DNA of 64,000 bases from Rufibacter glacialis (GTDB lineage Bacteria > Bacteroidota > Bacteroidia > Cytophagales > Hymenobacteraceae), in the NCBI RefSeq assembly GCF_008271745.1, contig NZ_VKKZ01000010.1, positions 248,001 to 312,000 of the forward strand. The letters run 5' to 3'. The position numbers and the translations under genes are program-made. Below are positions 16,638-28,071 of this stretch, piece after piece. Below the pieces are notes generated by a model. That model ran no database searches, had not been told where the DNA came from, and saw only the letters and a list, made by a program, of their open reading frames with translations. Within the stretch, counting starts at the first letter, position 1. Each line of letters begins with the position of its first letter.

Positions 16638-17327
16638 ATGGCTAGAATTTCTAAAAACAGAAAAGCAGTCTTAGCGAAGTACGACCCTAAAAAGGAGTAC
16701 GCTTTGTTAGATGCAGCAGGCGTAGTGAAAGAAATCACTTTCACCAAGTTTGATGCCTCTGTTGACATTGACGTGCGTTTGGGAGTTGACCCGCGTAAGG
16801 CTGATCAGATGGTAAGAGGGGTTGTGACCCTTCCCCACGGAACTGGTAAAGATGTACGTGTATTGGTACTTTGTACTCCTGACAAAGAGGAGGAAGCCAA
16901 AGCGGCAGGTGCTGACTACGTAGGTCTTGACGAGTACATCCAGAAGATTGAAAAAGGCTGGACAGACATTGATGTGATCATCACCATGCCAGCCGTTATG
17001 GCAAAAGTAGGTAGACTGGGCCGTATCTTAGGTCCACGTAACCTGATGCCAAACCCTAAAGCTGGTACTGTGACTACTGACGTAGCCAAAGCGGTGAAAG
17101 AAGTGAAAGCAGGTAAAATCGACTTCAAAGTTGACAAAACCGGTATCATTCACACCAGCATTGGTAAAGTTTCCTTCGGACCAGATCAAATCGCCGCTAA
17201 CGCAAGTGAAGTAATCGCGACACTTAACCGTTTAAAGCCTTCTTCTGCAAAAGGAACTTATATTAAGAGCATCACATTGTCTAGTACAATGAGTCCTGGT
17301 GTGGTAGTTGACAAAACCTCAATTTAA
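16638..17327 (+). CDS. rplA: 50S ribosomal protein L1
   Basis: 229 residues. [20 protein letters not shown] and the signature region [20 protein letters not shown] then [12 protein letters not shown] identify L1. Forms the mobile L1 stalk. In other bacteria L1 also represses its operon, but no L1-site mimic was found in the 11-bp gap or before rplK. Confidence 0.97.
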   Translation: MARISKNRKAVLAKYDPKKEYALLDAAGVVKEITFTKFDASVDIDVRLGVDPRKADQMVRGVVTLPHGTGKDVRVLVLCTPDKEEEAKAAGADYVGLDEYIQKIEKGWTDIDVIITMPAVMAKVGRLGRILGPRNLMPNPKAGTVTTDVAKAVKEVKAGKIDFKVDKTGIIHTSIGKVSFGPDQIAANASEVIATLNRLKPSSAKGTYIKSITLSSTMSPGVVVDKTSI

Positions 17328-17336
17328 CGAGAAGAG

Positions 17337-17864
17337 ATGACACGGGAAGAGAAAGAAATCATTGTACGTGACCTGAGCGAGAAATTGGCTCAAAACCCTT
17401 TCGTTTACATCACAGACGCTTCAGAATTGACCGTTGCTACAATCAACAGATTCAGAAGACTGTGCTTTGACAGAGGTATTGAGTACAAAGTTTACAAGAA
17501 TACTCTGATTCGTAAGGCGTTAGATACCTTAGACACAGACACATCTGCTTTAGATGTCGCTTTGAAAGGTTCTTCAGGAATCTTATTTGAAGCCACTACT
17601 GGTAACGCGCCAGCTAAATTATTGCTTGATTTCCGCAAAACAGGCTCAAAGAAGCCAGTTTTAAAAGGAGCTTATATTGACAGCAGCATCTACGTAGGTG
17701 ATGATCAATTAGACGCCCTGAGCAGAATCAAGTCTAAAGAAGAATTGGTTGGTGAAATCATCGGCTTGCTTCAGTCTCCTGCCAAGAACGTTATTTCTGC
17801 CCTTCAGAGCGGTGGCAATATCCTTGCTGGCTTGGTTAAGACATTATCAGAGAAAGAACAATAA
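17337..17864 (+). CDS. rplJ: 50S ribosomal protein L10
   Basis: 175 residues. MTREEKEIIVRDLSEKL, then ATINRFRRLCFDRGIEYKVY and KNTLIRKAL are the RNA-binding core; the C-terminal helix (ALSRIKSKEELVGEIIGLLQ onward) is where L7/L12 dimers attach. Only 9 bp after rplA, so there is no space for the long L10 leader structure known from enterobacteria. Confidence 0.96.
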   Translation: MTREEKEIIVRDLSEKLAQNPFVYITDASELTVATINRFRRLCFDRGIEYKVYKNTLIRKALDTLDTDTSALDVALKGSSGILFEATTGNAPAKLLLDFRKTGSKKPVLKGAYIDSSIYVGDDQLDALSRIKSKEELVGEIIGLLQSPAKNVISALQSGGNILAGLVKTLSEKEQ

Positions 17865-17902
17865 CATTTCAATTTTAAAACAACTTTTAATTACTAATAA
17901 AA

Positions 17903-18283
17903 ATGGCAGATTTGAAAGCATTCGCTGAGCAGTTGGTTAACTTAACTGTAAAAGAGGTTAATGAACTTGCTACTATTCTTAAGGATGAGTATGGTATTGA
18001 GCCAGCAGCTGCTGCTCCTGTAATGGTAGCTGGTGCTGCCGGTGGAGACGCCGGAGCTGCTGCTGAGGAGAAAACATCATTTGATGTAATCCTTAAGTCA
18101 GCTGGTGCCTCTAAACTAGCAGTTGTGAAACTGGTAAAAGAACTTACTGGCCTTGGTCTGAAAGAAGCAAAAGAATTGGTTGACGGCGCTCCTAAGCCTT
18201 TGAAAGAAGGTGTTGCTAAAGATGAAGCAGATTCATTGAAGAAGCAATTGGAGGAAGCTGGTGCTGAAGTGGAGGTTAAGTAA
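17903..18283 (+). CDS. rplL: 50S ribosomal protein L7/L12
   Basis: 126 residues. The N-terminal dimerisation helix region ([20 protein letters not shown]) leads to an Ala/Gly-rich hinge ([20 protein letters not shown]). The globular factor-binding domain has [40 protein letters not shown] and ends [10 protein letters not shown]. Recruits translation GTPases to the ribosome. Confidence 0.97.
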   Translation: MADLKAFAEQLVNLTVKEVNELATILKDEYGIEPAAAAPVMVAGAAGGDAGAAAEEKTSFDVILKSAGASKLAVVKLVKELTGLGLKEAKELVDGAPKPLKEGVAKDEADSLKKQLEEAGAEVEVK

Positions 18284-18316
18284 TCCATACACTACCTTCC
18301 ATTACCACAAAGGGTT

Positions 18317-18343
18317 AGACCTGGCAATTTCGTCAGGTCTTTT
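18317..18343 (+). terminator. Attenuator-like terminator between rplL and rpoB
   Basis: AGACCTG (18317-18323) pairs with CAGGTCT (18334-18340), extended by a G-T and a C-G pair to an AATTTC loop, then TTTTCCTGTTT. It sits in the 154-bp rplL-rpoB gap and probably terminates part of the transcripts so that L7/L12 exceeds beta subunit, as known for this junction in other bacteria. Confidence 0.72.
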
Positions 18344-18437
18344 CCTGTTTGTACCTAGAAATGAATTCTAGATATTTCTGCCGGTGAATTGAATTATTCC
18401 CGGCACGACAAAGTTTAAACGTAAAATTCTGACAACT

Positions 18438-21400
18438 TTGGCTACAAGTAAAACGACAGAGCGGATCAATTTTGCGTCTATAAAGTCGGTCATTGACTAC
18501 CCAGACTTTCTGGACGTTCAGCTACAATCTTTCCAAGACTTTTTCCAGTTGGAAACCGCTGCCGAAAACCGCACGGAAGAAGGTCTTTTCAAAGTGTTCG
18601 CTGAGAACTTTCCGATCTCTGATTCAAGAGAGAATTTCGTTCTGGAATTCGTAGACTACCACGTAGACCCACCCAAATATTCAGTTGATGAATGTATTGA
18701 CCGTGGGTTGACTTATTCAGTTCCATTAAAGGCAAAGCTTCGGTTGATCTGTAATGATACAGACAACGAGGATTTTGAGACCATTGAGCAGGAGGTTTTC
18801 TTAGGGAACATCCCGTATATGACCGAGAAGGGTTCATTTGTGATCAATGGCGCTGAACGCGTGATTGTATCTCAGTTGCACCGTTCGCCAGGGGTGTTCT
18901 TCGCCCAGAGCAAGCACACCAACGGTACCAAATTATATTCTGCCAGAATCATCCCTTTCAAAGGTTCTTGGATAGAGTTCGCGACAGACGTGAACAACGT
19001 GATGTACGCGTACATTGACCGGAAGAAGAAATTCCCGGTTACCACCTTGCTACGTGCCATTGGTTATGGAACTGACAAAGACATCTTAGACCTGTTCGGG
19101 TTGTCTGAAGAAGTGAAGGCTGATAAGAAAACCTTGAAAGGTGTAGTGGGCAGAAAGCTGGCGGCAAGGGTTCTTCGCACCTGGACAGAAGACTTCGTGG
19201 ATGAGGATACCGGTGAAGTGGTATCTATTGACCGTAACGAAGTGCTGTTGGAGCGTGACTCTGAAGTGTCAGAAGACGACCTGGACGTGATCATTGATTC
19301 AGGGGTGAAGTCTATCATCCTGCACCGTGAGAACGTAAACATCGCTGACTACAACATCATCTACAACACCCTGCAGAAAGATAACTCTAACTCTGAGCAG
19401 GAAGCCGTTGAGCAGATCTACCGTCAGTTGCGGAATACTGAAGCACCAGACGTAGAGACGGCCCGTGACATTATCCAGAAGTTGTTCTTCAGTGATAAGC
19501 GTTATGACCTGGGTGATGTAGGACGTTACAGAATCAACAAGAAACTAGGCCTTGACAAGAACTGGGACGCCAAGGTATTGACTAATGAGGACATCGTCCT
19601 GATTGTGAAGTATCTGATTGGTCTCATCAACTCAAGAGCAGTAGTAGATGATATTGACCACTTGAGCAACCGCCGGGTAAGAACGGTGGGTGAGCAGTTA
19701 TATGCGCAGTTTGGGGTAGGTCTGGCCCGTATGGCCAGAACCATCAAAGAGCGGATGAACGTGCGGGACAACGAAGAATTCAAACCGGTTGACTTGATCA
19801 ACGCGCGTACGCTTTCTTCGGTGATCAACTCGTTCTTCGGAACCAACCAGCTGTCTCAGTTCATGGACCAGACCAACCCGCTGGCAGAAATTACGCACAA
19901 GCGTCGTGTGTCTGCATTAGGGCCAGGAGGTCTTTCCCGTGAGCGCGCCGGTTTTGAGGTACGTGACGTTCACTATACCCACTACGGCCGTCTTTGTACC
20001 ATTGAAACACCAGAGGGGCCAAACATTGGTCTTATCTCTTCACTTTGCGTGCACGCCCGCGTGAACAGCATGGGCTTCATTGAAACTCCTTACCGCAATG
20101 TGGTAGAAGGAAAAGTAGATGTGACCCACCAGGTGAAATACCTGACCGCAGAGGAAGAAGATACCCACCACATCGCCCAGGCCAACGCCATCATTGATGA
20201 CGAAGGAAACTTTGTGAATGACAAAGTAAAAGGCCGTTTTGAAGGCGATTTCCCAGTAGTAGAGCCAGAACGCTATACCTACATGGACGTGGCTCCTAAC
20301 CAGATCGTGTCGGTGGCAGCTTCGTTGATTCCGTTCCTGGAGCATGATGATGCCAACCGGGCCTTGATGGGATCAAACATGCAGCGCCAGGCAGTTCCTT
20401 TAGTAAAGCCACAGGCTCCTATTGTAGGTACCGGTCTGGAACTGAGAGCCGCTCTAGACTCAAGAGCCTTGGTGAGAGCAGAAGGCGAAGGATACGTTCA
20501 TTTCGTAGATGCAGACAAAATCATCATCCGCTATGACCTCTCTGAAGAAGAGAAGTTGGTGAGCTTTGATGCTGAGTTTGTGACCTATGACCTGATCAAG
20601 TTCCGCCGCACCAACCAGGATACCTGTATCAACTTAACTCCATTGGTTAAGAAGAACGAGCGGGTAACCAAGGGCCAGGCGCTTTGCGAAGGATATGCCA
20701 CCAACCAGGGAGAATTAGCCTTAGGTAGAAACCTACAGGTAGCGTTCATGCCTTGGCAAGGATACAACTTTGAAGATGCGATTGTTATCTCTGAGCGTGT
20801 AGTGAGAGATGACGTGTTCACCTCTATCCACATTGAAGAGTTTGAACTGGAAGTTCGTGAAACGAAGCGGGGCGAAGAGGAATTAACCTCAGAGATCCCG
20901 AACGTGAGCGAGGAAGCCGTTCGTAACCTGGATGAGAACGGTATCATCAGAATTGGTGCTGAAGTACGTGAAGGTGATATCCTGATTGGTAAAATCACTC
21001 CTAAAGGAGAGACAGACCCAACCCCGGAAGAGAAACTTCTCCGTGCCATCTTCGGTGACAAAGCCGGTGATGTGAAAGATGCCTCGTTGAAAGCGCCGCC
21101 ATCCTTGAATGGAGTGGTGATTGAGACGAAGTTATTCTCTCGTCCTAAGAAAGATAAGAACCTCCGCGCGAAAGCGAAGAAAGAGGTAGAAGACCTGAAA
21201 GCAAAATACAACAGCGAACTCAAAGCCGTGAAGAACGTGATGATTGAGAAGCTGGTGACCTTGCTGGAAGGCAAAACAAGCCAAGGGGTCCGTCACCGTT
21301 TCGGAGATGAGATCCTGACCAAAGGCGCCAAGTTTGGTAAGAAGAACATCACAGACGCTCTTTTCCCTGACAAGAACCCTTACAAGGACGAAAGCAACTA

Positions 21401-22310
21401 CGCTGTTCCGGAAGAGGTGAACATGTTCAAGGATTTGATCCTGGAAGGATGGACCGCAGATGAGCAGACGAACAAGATGTTGTTGGAGCTGGTGAAAAAC
21501 TACACCAAACGCCGCAACATGATCTCTGCCCGTTTCAAGCGTGACCGTTTCACCCTGGAAGTAGGTGATGAGTTACCAGCCGGTATCGTGCAGTTGGCCA
21601 AAGTCTACATCGCCAAGAAGCGTAAGCTGAAAGTGGGTGATAAGATGGCCGGTCGTCACGGTAACAAAGGGGTTGTGGCCCGTATCGTCCGTGAGGAAGA
21701 TATGCCATTCCTGGAAGACGGAACGCCAATGGACATCGTGTTGAACCCACTTGGGGTACCTTCCAGGATGAACATCGGTCAGATCTACGAGACCGTACTC
21801 GGCTGGGCAGGATTGAAGTTAGGCCGTACCTATGCGACGCCGATCTTTGACGGTGCCACCGAAGAGCAGGTTTCTGCTGAACTGGCAGAAGCAGGCTTGC
21901 CACGCTTTGGCCGTTCTTACCTGTTTGATGGCTTGAGCGGAGATCGTTTTGACCAGCCTGTGACCGTAGGTGTGATTTACATGCTGAAACTTGGTCACTT
22001 GGTAGATGATAAGATGCACGCCCGTTCTATTGGACCATACTCACTCATCACGCAGCAGCCATTGGGTGGTAAAGCCCAGTTTGGTGGCCAGCGTTTCGGT
22101 GAGATGGAGGTGTGGGCGTTGGAGGCCTTCGGTGCCGCTAACGTGCTGCAAGAAATCCTGACGGTGAAGTCTGATGACGTGATTGGTAGAGCCAAAGCAT
22201 ACGAAGCCATTGTAAAAGGTGACGTATTGCCGAAGCCAAATATCCCAGAATCCTTCAACGTGTTGATCCACGAACTCAGAGGCTTGGCCCTGGAGATTAC
22301 GCTGGACTAA
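18438..22310 (+). CDS. rpoB: RNA polymerase beta subunit (TTG start)
   Basis: 1290 residues. Begins at TTG 18438 (then [17 protein letters not shown]): the frame is closed by TGA at 18390-18392, there is no ATG between, and the first internal Met is deep in the conserved fork, so TTG is required. The rifampicin-binding segment near residue 470 ([20 protein letters not shown], then [10 protein letters not shown]) shows no common resistance substitution. The C-terminal part has [16 protein letters not shown], and the protein ends GLALEITLD. With alpha and beta' it forms the core enzyme. Preceded by an attenuator and followed by a structured spacer. Confidence 0.97.
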   Translation: MATSKTTERINFASIKSVIDYPDFLDVQLQSFQDFFQLETAAENRTEEGLFKVFAENFPISDSRENFVLEFVDYHVDPPKYSVDECIDRGLTYSVPLKAKLRLICNDTDNEDFETIEQEVFLGNIPYMTEKGSFVINGAERVIVSQLHRSPGVFFAQSKHTNGTKLYSARIIPFKGSWIEFATDVNNVMYAYIDRKKKFPVTTLLRAIGYGTDKDILDLFGLSEEVKADKKTLKGVVGRKLAARVLRTWTEDFVDEDTGEVVSIDRNEVLLERDSEVSEDDLDVIIDSGVKSIILHRENVNIADYNIIYNTLQKDNSNSEQEAVEQIYRQLRNTEAPDVETARDIIQKLFFSDKRYDLGDVGRYRINKKLGLDKNWDAKVLTNEDIVLIVKYLIGLINSRAVVDDIDHLSNRRVRTVGEQLYAQFGVGLARMARTIKERMNVRDNEEFKPVDLINARTLSSVINSFFGTNQLSQFMDQTNPLAEITHKRRVSALGPGGLSRERAGFEVRDVHYTHYGRLCTIETPEGPNIGLISSLCVHARVNSMGFIETPYRNVVEGKVDVTHQVKYLTAEEEDTHHIAQANAIIDDEGNFVNDKVKGRFEGDFPVVEPERYTYMDVAPNQIVSVAASLIPFLEHDDANRALMGSNMQRQAVPLVKPQAPIVGTGLELRAALDSRALVRAEGEGYVHFVDADKIIIRYDLSEEEKLVSFDAEFVTYDLIKFRRTNQDTCINLTPLVKKNERVTKGQALCEGYATNQGELALGRNLQVAFMPWQGYNFEDAIVISERVVRDDVFTSIHIEEFELEVRETKRGEEELTSEIPNVSEEAVRNLDENGIIRIGAEVREGDILIGKITPKGETDPTPEEKLLRAIFGDKAGDVKDASLKAPPSLNGVVIETKLFSRPKKDKNLRAKAKKEVEDLKAKYNSELKAVKNVMIEKLVTLLEGKTSQGVRHRFGDEILTKGAKFGKKNITDALFPDKNPYKDESNYAVPEEVNMFKDLILEGWTADEQTNKMLLELVKNYTKRRNMISARFKRDRFTLEVGDELPAGIVQLAKVYIAKKRKLKVGDKMAGRHGNKGVVARIVREEDMPFLEDGTPMDIVLNPLGVPSRMNIGQIYETVLGWAGLKLGRTYATPIFDGATEEQVSAELAEAGLPRFGRSYLFDGLSGDRFDQPVTVGVIYMLKLGHLVDDKMHARSIGPYSLITQQPLGGKAQFGGQRFGEMEVWALEAFGAANVLQEILTVKSDDVIGRAKAYEAIVKGDVLPKPNIPESFNVLIHELRGLALEITLD

Positions 22311-22324
22311 CAAGCCGTTTTAAA

Positions 22325-22371
22325 GGAGATTTCGGAAAAAGAGGCCCAAAAGCCTCTGGTCCGGAATCTCC
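22325..22371 (+). other. Two-tier hairpin in the rpoB-rpoC spacer
   Basis: The outer stem GGAGATTTCGG (22325-22335) pairs with CCGGAATCTCC (22361-22371), 11 bp with one T-G pair. The inner stem AGAGGC (22340-22345) pairs with GCCTCT (22352-22357) around CCAAAA. Only a short CCCTTTT follows, so it could be a weak terminator or an RNase III-type processing site in the rpoB-rpoC mRNA. Confidence 0.65.
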
Positions 22372-22433
22372 CTTTTACGCGTTAGGAGAGCCGTTTAGTA
22401 AAAAGGAAATTTACATATCTAGCAACACATAAC

Positions 22434-25400
22434 ATGGCGTTAGCAAGAAATAAAAAATTAGTCCAAGACTTCTCTAAAGTAACCATCTCTTTGGCTTCTC
22501 CAGAATCAATCCTGGAAAGATCAAACGGAGAGGTAACGAAGCCTGAGACGATCAACTACAGAACCTACAAGCCAGAAATGGGCGGTTTGTTCTGCGAGCG
22601 GATCTTCGGGCCAGTGAAGGACTGGGAGTGCCACTGCGGTAAATACAAGAGAATCCGGTACAAAGGGATTATCTGTGACCGCTGCGGGGTAGAAGTAACA
22701 GAGAAGAAAGTGCGTCGTGAGCGCATGGGCCACATTGAGTTGGTAGTACCGGTAGCACATATCTGGTACTTCAAGTCACTGCCAAACAAAATAGGGTATC
22801 TGCTGGGCTTACCCACCAAGAAGCTGGATCAGATCATCTATTATGAGCGGTACGTGGTAATCCAGCCAGGTATCTTGGGTGAAGACGGCGTGAACATGCT
22901 GGACTTCCTGACCGAGGATGAGTACCTGGACATGATTGACAAGCTGCCCCGTGAGAACCAGATGTTGGACAACCATGATCCAAACAAGTTCATCGCGAAA
23001 ATGGGAGCTGAAGCCCTTCAAATGTTATTGGAGCGCATCAACCTGGACGACCTTTCTTATGACCTGCGGTACTCTGCTGCCCACGAGACTTCTCAGCAGC
23101 GGAAAGCGGAAGCATTGAAGCGCCTGCGCGTGGTAGAGGCTTTCCGTGACGCCGCCACCCGTATTGAAAACAAACCAGAGTGGATGATCATCCGCATGGT
23201 GCCCGTGATCCCGCCAGAACTGCGTCCGTTGGTTCCTTTGGATGGCGGTCGTTTCGCTACGTCTGACTTGAACGACTTATACCGTCGTGTCATCATCCGT
23301 AACAACCGTCTGAAGCGTCTGATTGAGATCAAAGCGCCAGAGGTGATCCTGCGTAACGAGAAGCGTATGCTGCAAGAGGCGGTAGACTCCCTGTTCGACA
23401 ACTCACGTAAAGTGAACGCAGTTCGGGCAGAAGGTAACCGTGCCCTGAAGTCGCTTTCTGACATGCTGAAAGGTAAGCAAGGACGTTTCCGTCAGAACTT
23501 ACTTGGTAAGCGGGTGGATTACTCGGGTCGTTCCGTAATCGTGGTTGGTCCAGAACTGAAACTACACGAATGCGGTCTGCCTAAGAACATGGCGGCTGAG
23601 CTTTTCAAACCGTTCATTATCCGTAAGCTGATTGAGCGCGGTATTGTGAAAACGGTAAAGTCTGCGAAGAAAATCGTAGACAGAAAAGACCCGGTAGTTT
23701 GGGATATCCTGGAAAACGTGCTGAAAGGGCACCCGGTTCTGTTGAACCGTGCCCCTACGCTCCACAGATTAGGTATTCAGGCGTTTCAGCCGAAACTGAT
23801 TGAAGGAAAAGCAATCCAGCTGCACCCCTTGGTAACCACTGCCTTCAACGCCGACTTTGACGGTGACCAGATGGCGGTACACGTTCCCCTGGGACCGGCA
23901 GCCATCCTGGAAGCCTCTATGTTGATGTTGGCGTCGCACAACATCCTGAACCCTGCCAACGGTGCGCCAATTGCAGTACCTTCTCAGGACATGGTGTTGG
24001 GCTTATACTATGTGACCAAAGGCAAGCGCTCCACTGAGAATGAGAAGATTCAAGGGGAAGGCATGTCTTTCTACTCCGCTGAAGAAGTTATCATCGCCAT
24101 CAATGAAGGCCAACTTTCAAAGCATGCTTATATCAAAGTGCGTGTGAAAGTGCAGGACGAAAATGGTCAACTGGTAACTAAGCTTATTGAAACGGTAGCT
24201 GGTAGAGTTCTATTCAACCAGTTCGTTCCAGAAGAAGTGGGTTACGTAGACGAACTTCTGTCTAAAAAGAAATTGCAGCAGATCATCTCCCGCGTGTTCA
24301 AAGTAACCGGCATGGCGAGAACTGCTCAGTTCCTGGATGACATCAAAACCCTTGGGTTCCAGTCGGCTTACAAAGGCGGTCTGTCCATGGGCTTGGGTGA
24401 CATCGTGATCCCGAAAGAGAAAGACATCTTAGTAGCTGAGGCCAAAAAAGATGTAGACGCTGTTTGGGCGAACTACTCTATGGGTCTTATCACAGACAAT
24501 GAGCGTTACAACCAGGTAATTGATATCTGGACACGTATCAACAACCAGATCACAGAAACCTTGATGAGCCGTCTTGAAAAAGATGACCAAGGTTTCAACT
24601 CCATCTTCATGATGATGCACTCCGGAGCCCGTGGTTCCAGAGAGCAGATTCGTCAGTTAGGTGGTATGCGGGGTCTGATGGCGAAACCACAGAAGTCTTT
24701 GCAAGGATCAGTAGGGGAGATCATTGAAAACCCAATTCTATCTAACTTCAAAGAAGGTCTGGATGTAATTGAGTACTTCATCTCTACCCACGGTGCCCGT
24801 AAAGGTCTTGCGGATACGGCTTTGAAAACAGCAGATGCGGGTTACCTGACTCGTCGTTTAGTAGACGTTTCCCAAGATGTAATCGTGAACGAGTCTGACT
24901 GTGGTACGCTACGTGGTCTAGAGGTAAGTGCCTTGAAAGACAACGAAGATATCGTGGAGTCTCTGTCTGAGCGTATCCTGGGTCGTGTGAACGTGCATGA
25001 CATCATTGATCCGCTTACCGGAGAACTAATCCATGAGTCTGGACATGAAATCACCGAAGAAGTTGCCCGCATCATTGAGAACACCGCCATTGAGAGCGTA
25101 GAGATCCGCTCTGTATTGACGTGTGAGACCAAGCGTGGTATCTGTGCTAAATGCTACGGCCGTAACCTTTCAACTGGCCGTATGGTGCAGAAAGGTGAAG
25201 CAGTTGGTGTTATCGCAGCTCAGTCCATTGGTGAGCCTGGTACGCAGTTAACGCTCCGTACCTTCCACGTGGGTGGTACAGCGTCTAACATTGCCGTTGA
25301 TGCCGCTATCCGGGCTAAATTTGCCGGGGTGGTAGAGTTTGAAGATGTGAGAACCATTGAGACTGCCAACGCTGAAGGCGAGCCAGTAAAAGTGGTAATG

Positions 25401-26753
25401 GGTCGTTCTGGTGAGGTGAAGATCATGGACCCAGCCACTGGGAAAATGCTGATCAGCAACCACGTGCCTTACGGTTCATTCCTGATTGTAAATGAAGGAC
25501 AGACCGTAGCCAAAGGAGACGAGTTGTGTAACTGGGATCCGTACAACGCGGTTATCCTTTCAGAGTTTGACGGTTCCATTGCTTATGAATCCATTGTGGA
25601 AGGTATCACCTTCCGTGAGGAGTCAGATGAGCAGACAGGTCACCGTGAGAAAGTGATTATTGAAACTAAGGATAAGACGAAGAACCCTGCTATTATCATC
25701 ATGCCAGCCAACGGCGAGCCGAAGACTTACAACATTCCAGTAGGGGCTCACTTAGCCGTAGACGATAACCAGAAGATCAAAGCAGGTCAGATCATCTCTA
25801 AGATCCCTCGTGCCATTGGTAAAACCCGTGACATCACCGGTGGTCTGCCACGCGTTACGGAGCTCTTTGAGGCCCGTAACCCGTCTAACCCAGCGGTAGT
25901 GAGTGAGATTGATGGGGTAGTGACCTACGGTGGCGTGAAACGCGGTAACCGTGAGATCTACATTGAGTCTAAGGATGGTGTGAAGAAGAAGTACATGGTG
26001 CCTCTTTCCAAACATATCCTGGTACAGGACAATGACTTTGTGCGCGCAGGTGTTCCGTTGTCAGACGGAGCTATCACGCCAAACGATATCCTGAACATCC
26101 AGGGACCAGGCGCGGTGCAGGAATACCTGGTGAACGAGATTCAGGAGGTATACCGTCTGCAAGGGGTGAAGATCAATGACAAGCACATTGAAGTGGTGGT
26201 TCGTCAGATGATGCAGAAAGTGAACGTGATTGACCCAGGTGATACCAGCTTCCTGGAGAACCAGACGGTTGATAAAGTTACGTTCATGGAAGAGAACGAC
26301 ATGATCATTGACATGAAAGTAGTGGAGGATGCAGGTGACTCAACCGCCATGAAACCAGGTATGATCGTGACGGCGCGTCGTCTGCGTGATGAGAACTCCA
26401 GCTTGAAGCGGAGAGACCTTCGCATTGTGTCAGTGCGTGACGCGCAGCCTGCGGTGTCAAGACCGACCTTGCAAGGGATTACCCAGGCGTCATTGGGTAC
26501 GCAAAGCTTTATCTCGGCAGCTTCCTTCCAGGAGACGACCAAGGTATTGAGCGAGGCGGCTATCAAAGGCAAGGCAGACGAATTACTGGGCTTGAAAGAG
26601 AACGTGATCGTGGGTCACCTGATTCCGGCGGGTACCGGACTGCGTGAATACTCCAAAATTATTGTTGGTTCTAAGGAAGAGTACGAAGCCCTTACTGCCA
26701 GCAGACAATCAGGAGTGAAGGCAGCGAAACAAGGCGAACTGCAAGAGAAATAA
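22434..26753 (+). CDS. rpoC: RNA polymerase beta' subunit
   Basis: 1439 residues. The N-terminal zinc site is formed by Cys66, Cys68, Cys81 and Cys84 ([20 protein letters not shown]). The catalytic magnesium loop NADFDGD lies near residue 471, and trigger-loop sequences include [20 protein letters not shown] and [24 protein letters not shown] segment is part of the second zinc site. The long C-terminal region matches the Bacteroidota form. Start ATG 22434, 123 bp after rpoB. Confidence 0.98.
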   Translation: MALARNKKLVQDFSKVTISLASPESILERSNGEVTKPETINYRTYKPEMGGLFCERIFGPVKDWECHCGKYKRIRYKGIICDRCGVEVTEKKVRRERMGHIELVVPVAHIWYFKSLPNKIGYLLGLPTKKLDQIIYYERYVVIQPGILGEDGVNMLDFLTEDEYLDMIDKLPRENQMLDNHDPNKFIAKMGAEALQMLLERINLDDLSYDLRYSAAHETSQQRKAEALKRLRVVEAFRDAATRIENKPEWMIIRMVPVIPPELRPLVPLDGGRFATSDLNDLYRRVIIRNNRLKRLIEIKAPEVILRNEKRMLQEAVDSLFDNSRKVNAVRAEGNRALKSLSDMLKGKQGRFRQNLLGKRVDYSGRSVIVVGPELKLHECGLPKNMAAELFKPFIIRKLIERGIVKTVKSAKKIVDRKDPVVWDILENVLKGHPVLLNRAPTLHRLGIQAFQPKLIEGKAIQLHPLVTTAFNADFDGDQMAVHVPLGPAAILEASMLMLASHNILNPANGAPIAVPSQDMVLGLYYVTKGKRSTENEKIQGEGMSFYSAEEVIIAINEGQLSKHAYIKVRVKVQDENGQLVTKLIETVAGRVLFNQFVPEEVGYVDELLSKKKLQQIISRVFKVTGMARTAQFLDDIKTLGFQSAYKGGLSMGLGDIVIPKEKDILVAEAKKDVDAVWANYSMGLITDNERYNQVIDIWTRINNQITETLMSRLEKDDQGFNSIFMMMHSGARGSREQIRQLGGMRGLMAKPQKSLQGSVGEIIENPILSNFKEGLDVIEYFISTHGARKGLADTALKTADAGYLTRRLVDVSQDVIVNESDCGTLRGLEVSALKDNEDIVESLSERILGRVNVHDIIDPLTGELIHESGHEITEEVARIIENTAIESVEIRSVLTCETKRGICAKCYGRNLSTGRMVQKGEAVGVIAAQSIGEPGTQLTLRTFHVGGTASNIAVDAAIRAKFAGVVEFEDVRTIETANAEGEPVKVVMGRSGEVKIMDPATGKMLISNHVPYGSFLIVNEGQTVAKGDELCNWDPYNAVILSEFDGSIAYESIVEGITFREESDEQTGHREKVIIETKDKTKNPAIIIMPANGEPKTYNIPVGAHLAVDDNQKIKAGQIISKIPRAIGKTRDITGGLPRVTELFEARNPSNPAVVSEIDGVVTYGGVKRGNREIYIESKDGVKKKYMVPLSKHILVQDNDFVRAGVPLSDGAITPNDILNIQGPGAVQEYLVNEIQEVYRLQGVKINDKHIEVVVRQMMQKVNVIDPGDTSFLENQTVDKVTFMEENDMIIDMKVVEDAGDSTAMKPGMIVTARRLRDENSSLKRRDLRIVSVRDAQPAVSRPTLQGITQASLGTQSFISAASFQETTKVLSEAAIKGKADELLGLKENVIVGHLIPAGTGLREYSKIIVGSKEEYEALTASRQSGVKAAKQGELQEK

Positions 26754-26754
26754 G

Positions 26755-27069
26755 ATGGCTTCTGCAGAACAGCAAGGACAGATCAACATTGAGTTGACTG
26801 AGGAGATTGCCGAAGGGGAGTATGCAAATCTCGCCATGATCGCGCATTCGCACAGTGAGTTCGTGATTGATTTTATCCGCCTAATGCCGGGTATTCCAAA
26901 GGCGAAAGTGAAGTCAAGAGTGGTGATAACTCCAGAGCATGCCAAGCGTTTCTTGGCTGCTTTGGAGGAAAACATCCTACAATATGAGCAAAGTTTTGGG
27001 GCGATAAAGCAGACGCCGGAAGCCCCAAGCTTTCCGCTCAATTTTGGGGGAACCATTGGCGAAGCATAA
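26755..27069 (+). CDS. DUF3467 domain-containing protein
   Basis: 104 residues, one base after the rpoC stop. Recognised by ANLAMIAHSHSEFVIDFIRL, MPGIPKAKVKSRVVITPEHA and KRFLAALEENI, the DUF3467 pattern. The position behind rpoC is a regular feature of Bacteroidota genomes, so a role linked to transcription or its own operon is plausible but unproven. Soluble, no signal peptide. Confidence 0.85.
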   Translation: MASAEQQGQINIELTEEIAEGEYANLAMIAHSHSEFVIDFIRLMPGIPKAKVKSRVVITPEHAKRFLAALEENILQYEQSFGAIKQTPEAPSFPLNFGGTIGEA

Positions 27070-27095
27070 GCCATTAATAATTAATGAATTAAAAC

Positions 27096-27127
27096 TTTGA
27101 ATTTGCAAAGCAAAATTTATACCTTTG
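27096..27127 (+). promoter_or_regulatory. Promoter of the str operon (rpsL)
   Basis: TTTG at 27096-27099, a 20-bp spacer, then TACCTTTG at 27120-27127, 45 bp before rpsL. No terminator was seen between DUF3467 and this promoter, so some read-through from rpoC is possible. Confidence 0.72.
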
Positions 27128-27171
27128 CAAACCATTTTTTGAAGAGAGAAATCAGTTTAAAAAGTTAGTAA

Positions 27172-27588
27172 ATGCCTACTATACAACAATTAGTAAGAAA
27201 GGGAAGAGAAGCGCTAACATCAAAGTCTAAGTCTCCAGCTCTTGACTCATGCCCACAAAGACGTGGCGTGTGCACGCGCGTTTACACAACCACACCTAAG
27301 AAGCCTAACTCAGCAATGAGAAAAGTGGCCCGTGTGCGTTTGACAAACGGCAAAGAAGTCAATGCCTACATCCCAGGTGAAGGCCACAACCTGCAAGAGC
27401 ACTCTATCGTGCTAATCAGAGGTGGTCGTGTGAAAGACTTACCAGGTGTAAGATATCACATTATCCGTGGTGCGTTAGACACTGCCGGTGTAAATGGTCG
27501 TCTACAGTCCCGTTCTAAATACGGAGCGAAGCGTCCTAAACCAGGTCAACCAGCAGCAGCTGCAGGTAAAGGCGGTAAGAAAAAATAA
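27172..27588 (+). CDS. rpsL: 30S ribosomal protein S12
   Basis: 138 residues. [20 protein letters not shown] opens it, the decoding-centre loop is [19 protein letters not shown], and [18 protein letters not shown] carries the second lysine. The two lysine positions linked to streptomycin resistance have the normal sensitive-type residue. The basic C-terminal tail ends in KGGKKK. First gene of the str operon. Confidence 0.98.
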   Translation: MPTIQQLVRKGREALTSKSKSPALDSCPQRRGVCTRVYTTTPKKPNSAMRKVARVRLTNGKEVNAYIPGEGHNLQEHSIVLIRGGRVKDLPGVRYHIIRGALDTAGVNGRLQSRSKYGAKRPKPGQPAAAAGKGGKKK

Positions 27589-27601
27589 TTGAGTTAAGAC
27601 A

Positions 27602-28069
27602 ATGAGAAAAGCGAAACCAAAGAAGAGAATTCTTCTTCCTGATCCAAAATACAAAGAAACTCTGGTAACCCGTTTTGTAAACTACCTGATGGTAGACGGG
27701 AAGAAGAGTGTGGCATACCGGATTTTTTACGATGCGTGCGATTTAGTGGAGAAAAGAACTAAAGAGAGCGGATTGGAAACCTGGAAAAAAGCGTTGAACA
27801 ACATCATGCCAGGTGTAGAGGTGAAAAGCCGCCGGGTAGGTGGTGCAACGTTCCAGGTACCTACTGAGGTGCGTCCGGACAGAAAGATTTCTCTCGGGAT
27901 CAAATGGATGATTTCTTACGCTCGTAAAAGAGGTGAGAAAACAATGATGGATAAATTGGCTGGTGAGATCATCGCTGCCGCCAAAGGAGAAGGTGCTGCT
28001 GTGAAGAAGAAAGACGATACTCACAGAATGGCAGAAGCCAACAAGGCATTCTCACACTTTAGATTCTAA
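27602..28069 (+). CDS. rpsG: 30S ribosomal protein S7
   Basis: 155 residues. [20 protein letters not shown] and the signature [18 protein letters not shown] are seen, with [20 protein letters not shown] in the middle. Nucleates the 30S head. 13 bp after rpsL and 2 bp before fusA. Confidence 0.97.
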   Translation: MRKAKPKKRILLPDPKYKETLVTRFVNYLMVDGKKSVAYRIFYDACDLVEKRTKESGLETWKKALNNIMPGVEVKSRRVGGATFQVPTEVRPDRKISLGIKWMISYARKRGEKTMMDKLAGEIIAAAKGEGAAVKKKDDTHRMAEANKAFSHFRF

Positions 28070-28071
28070 GA

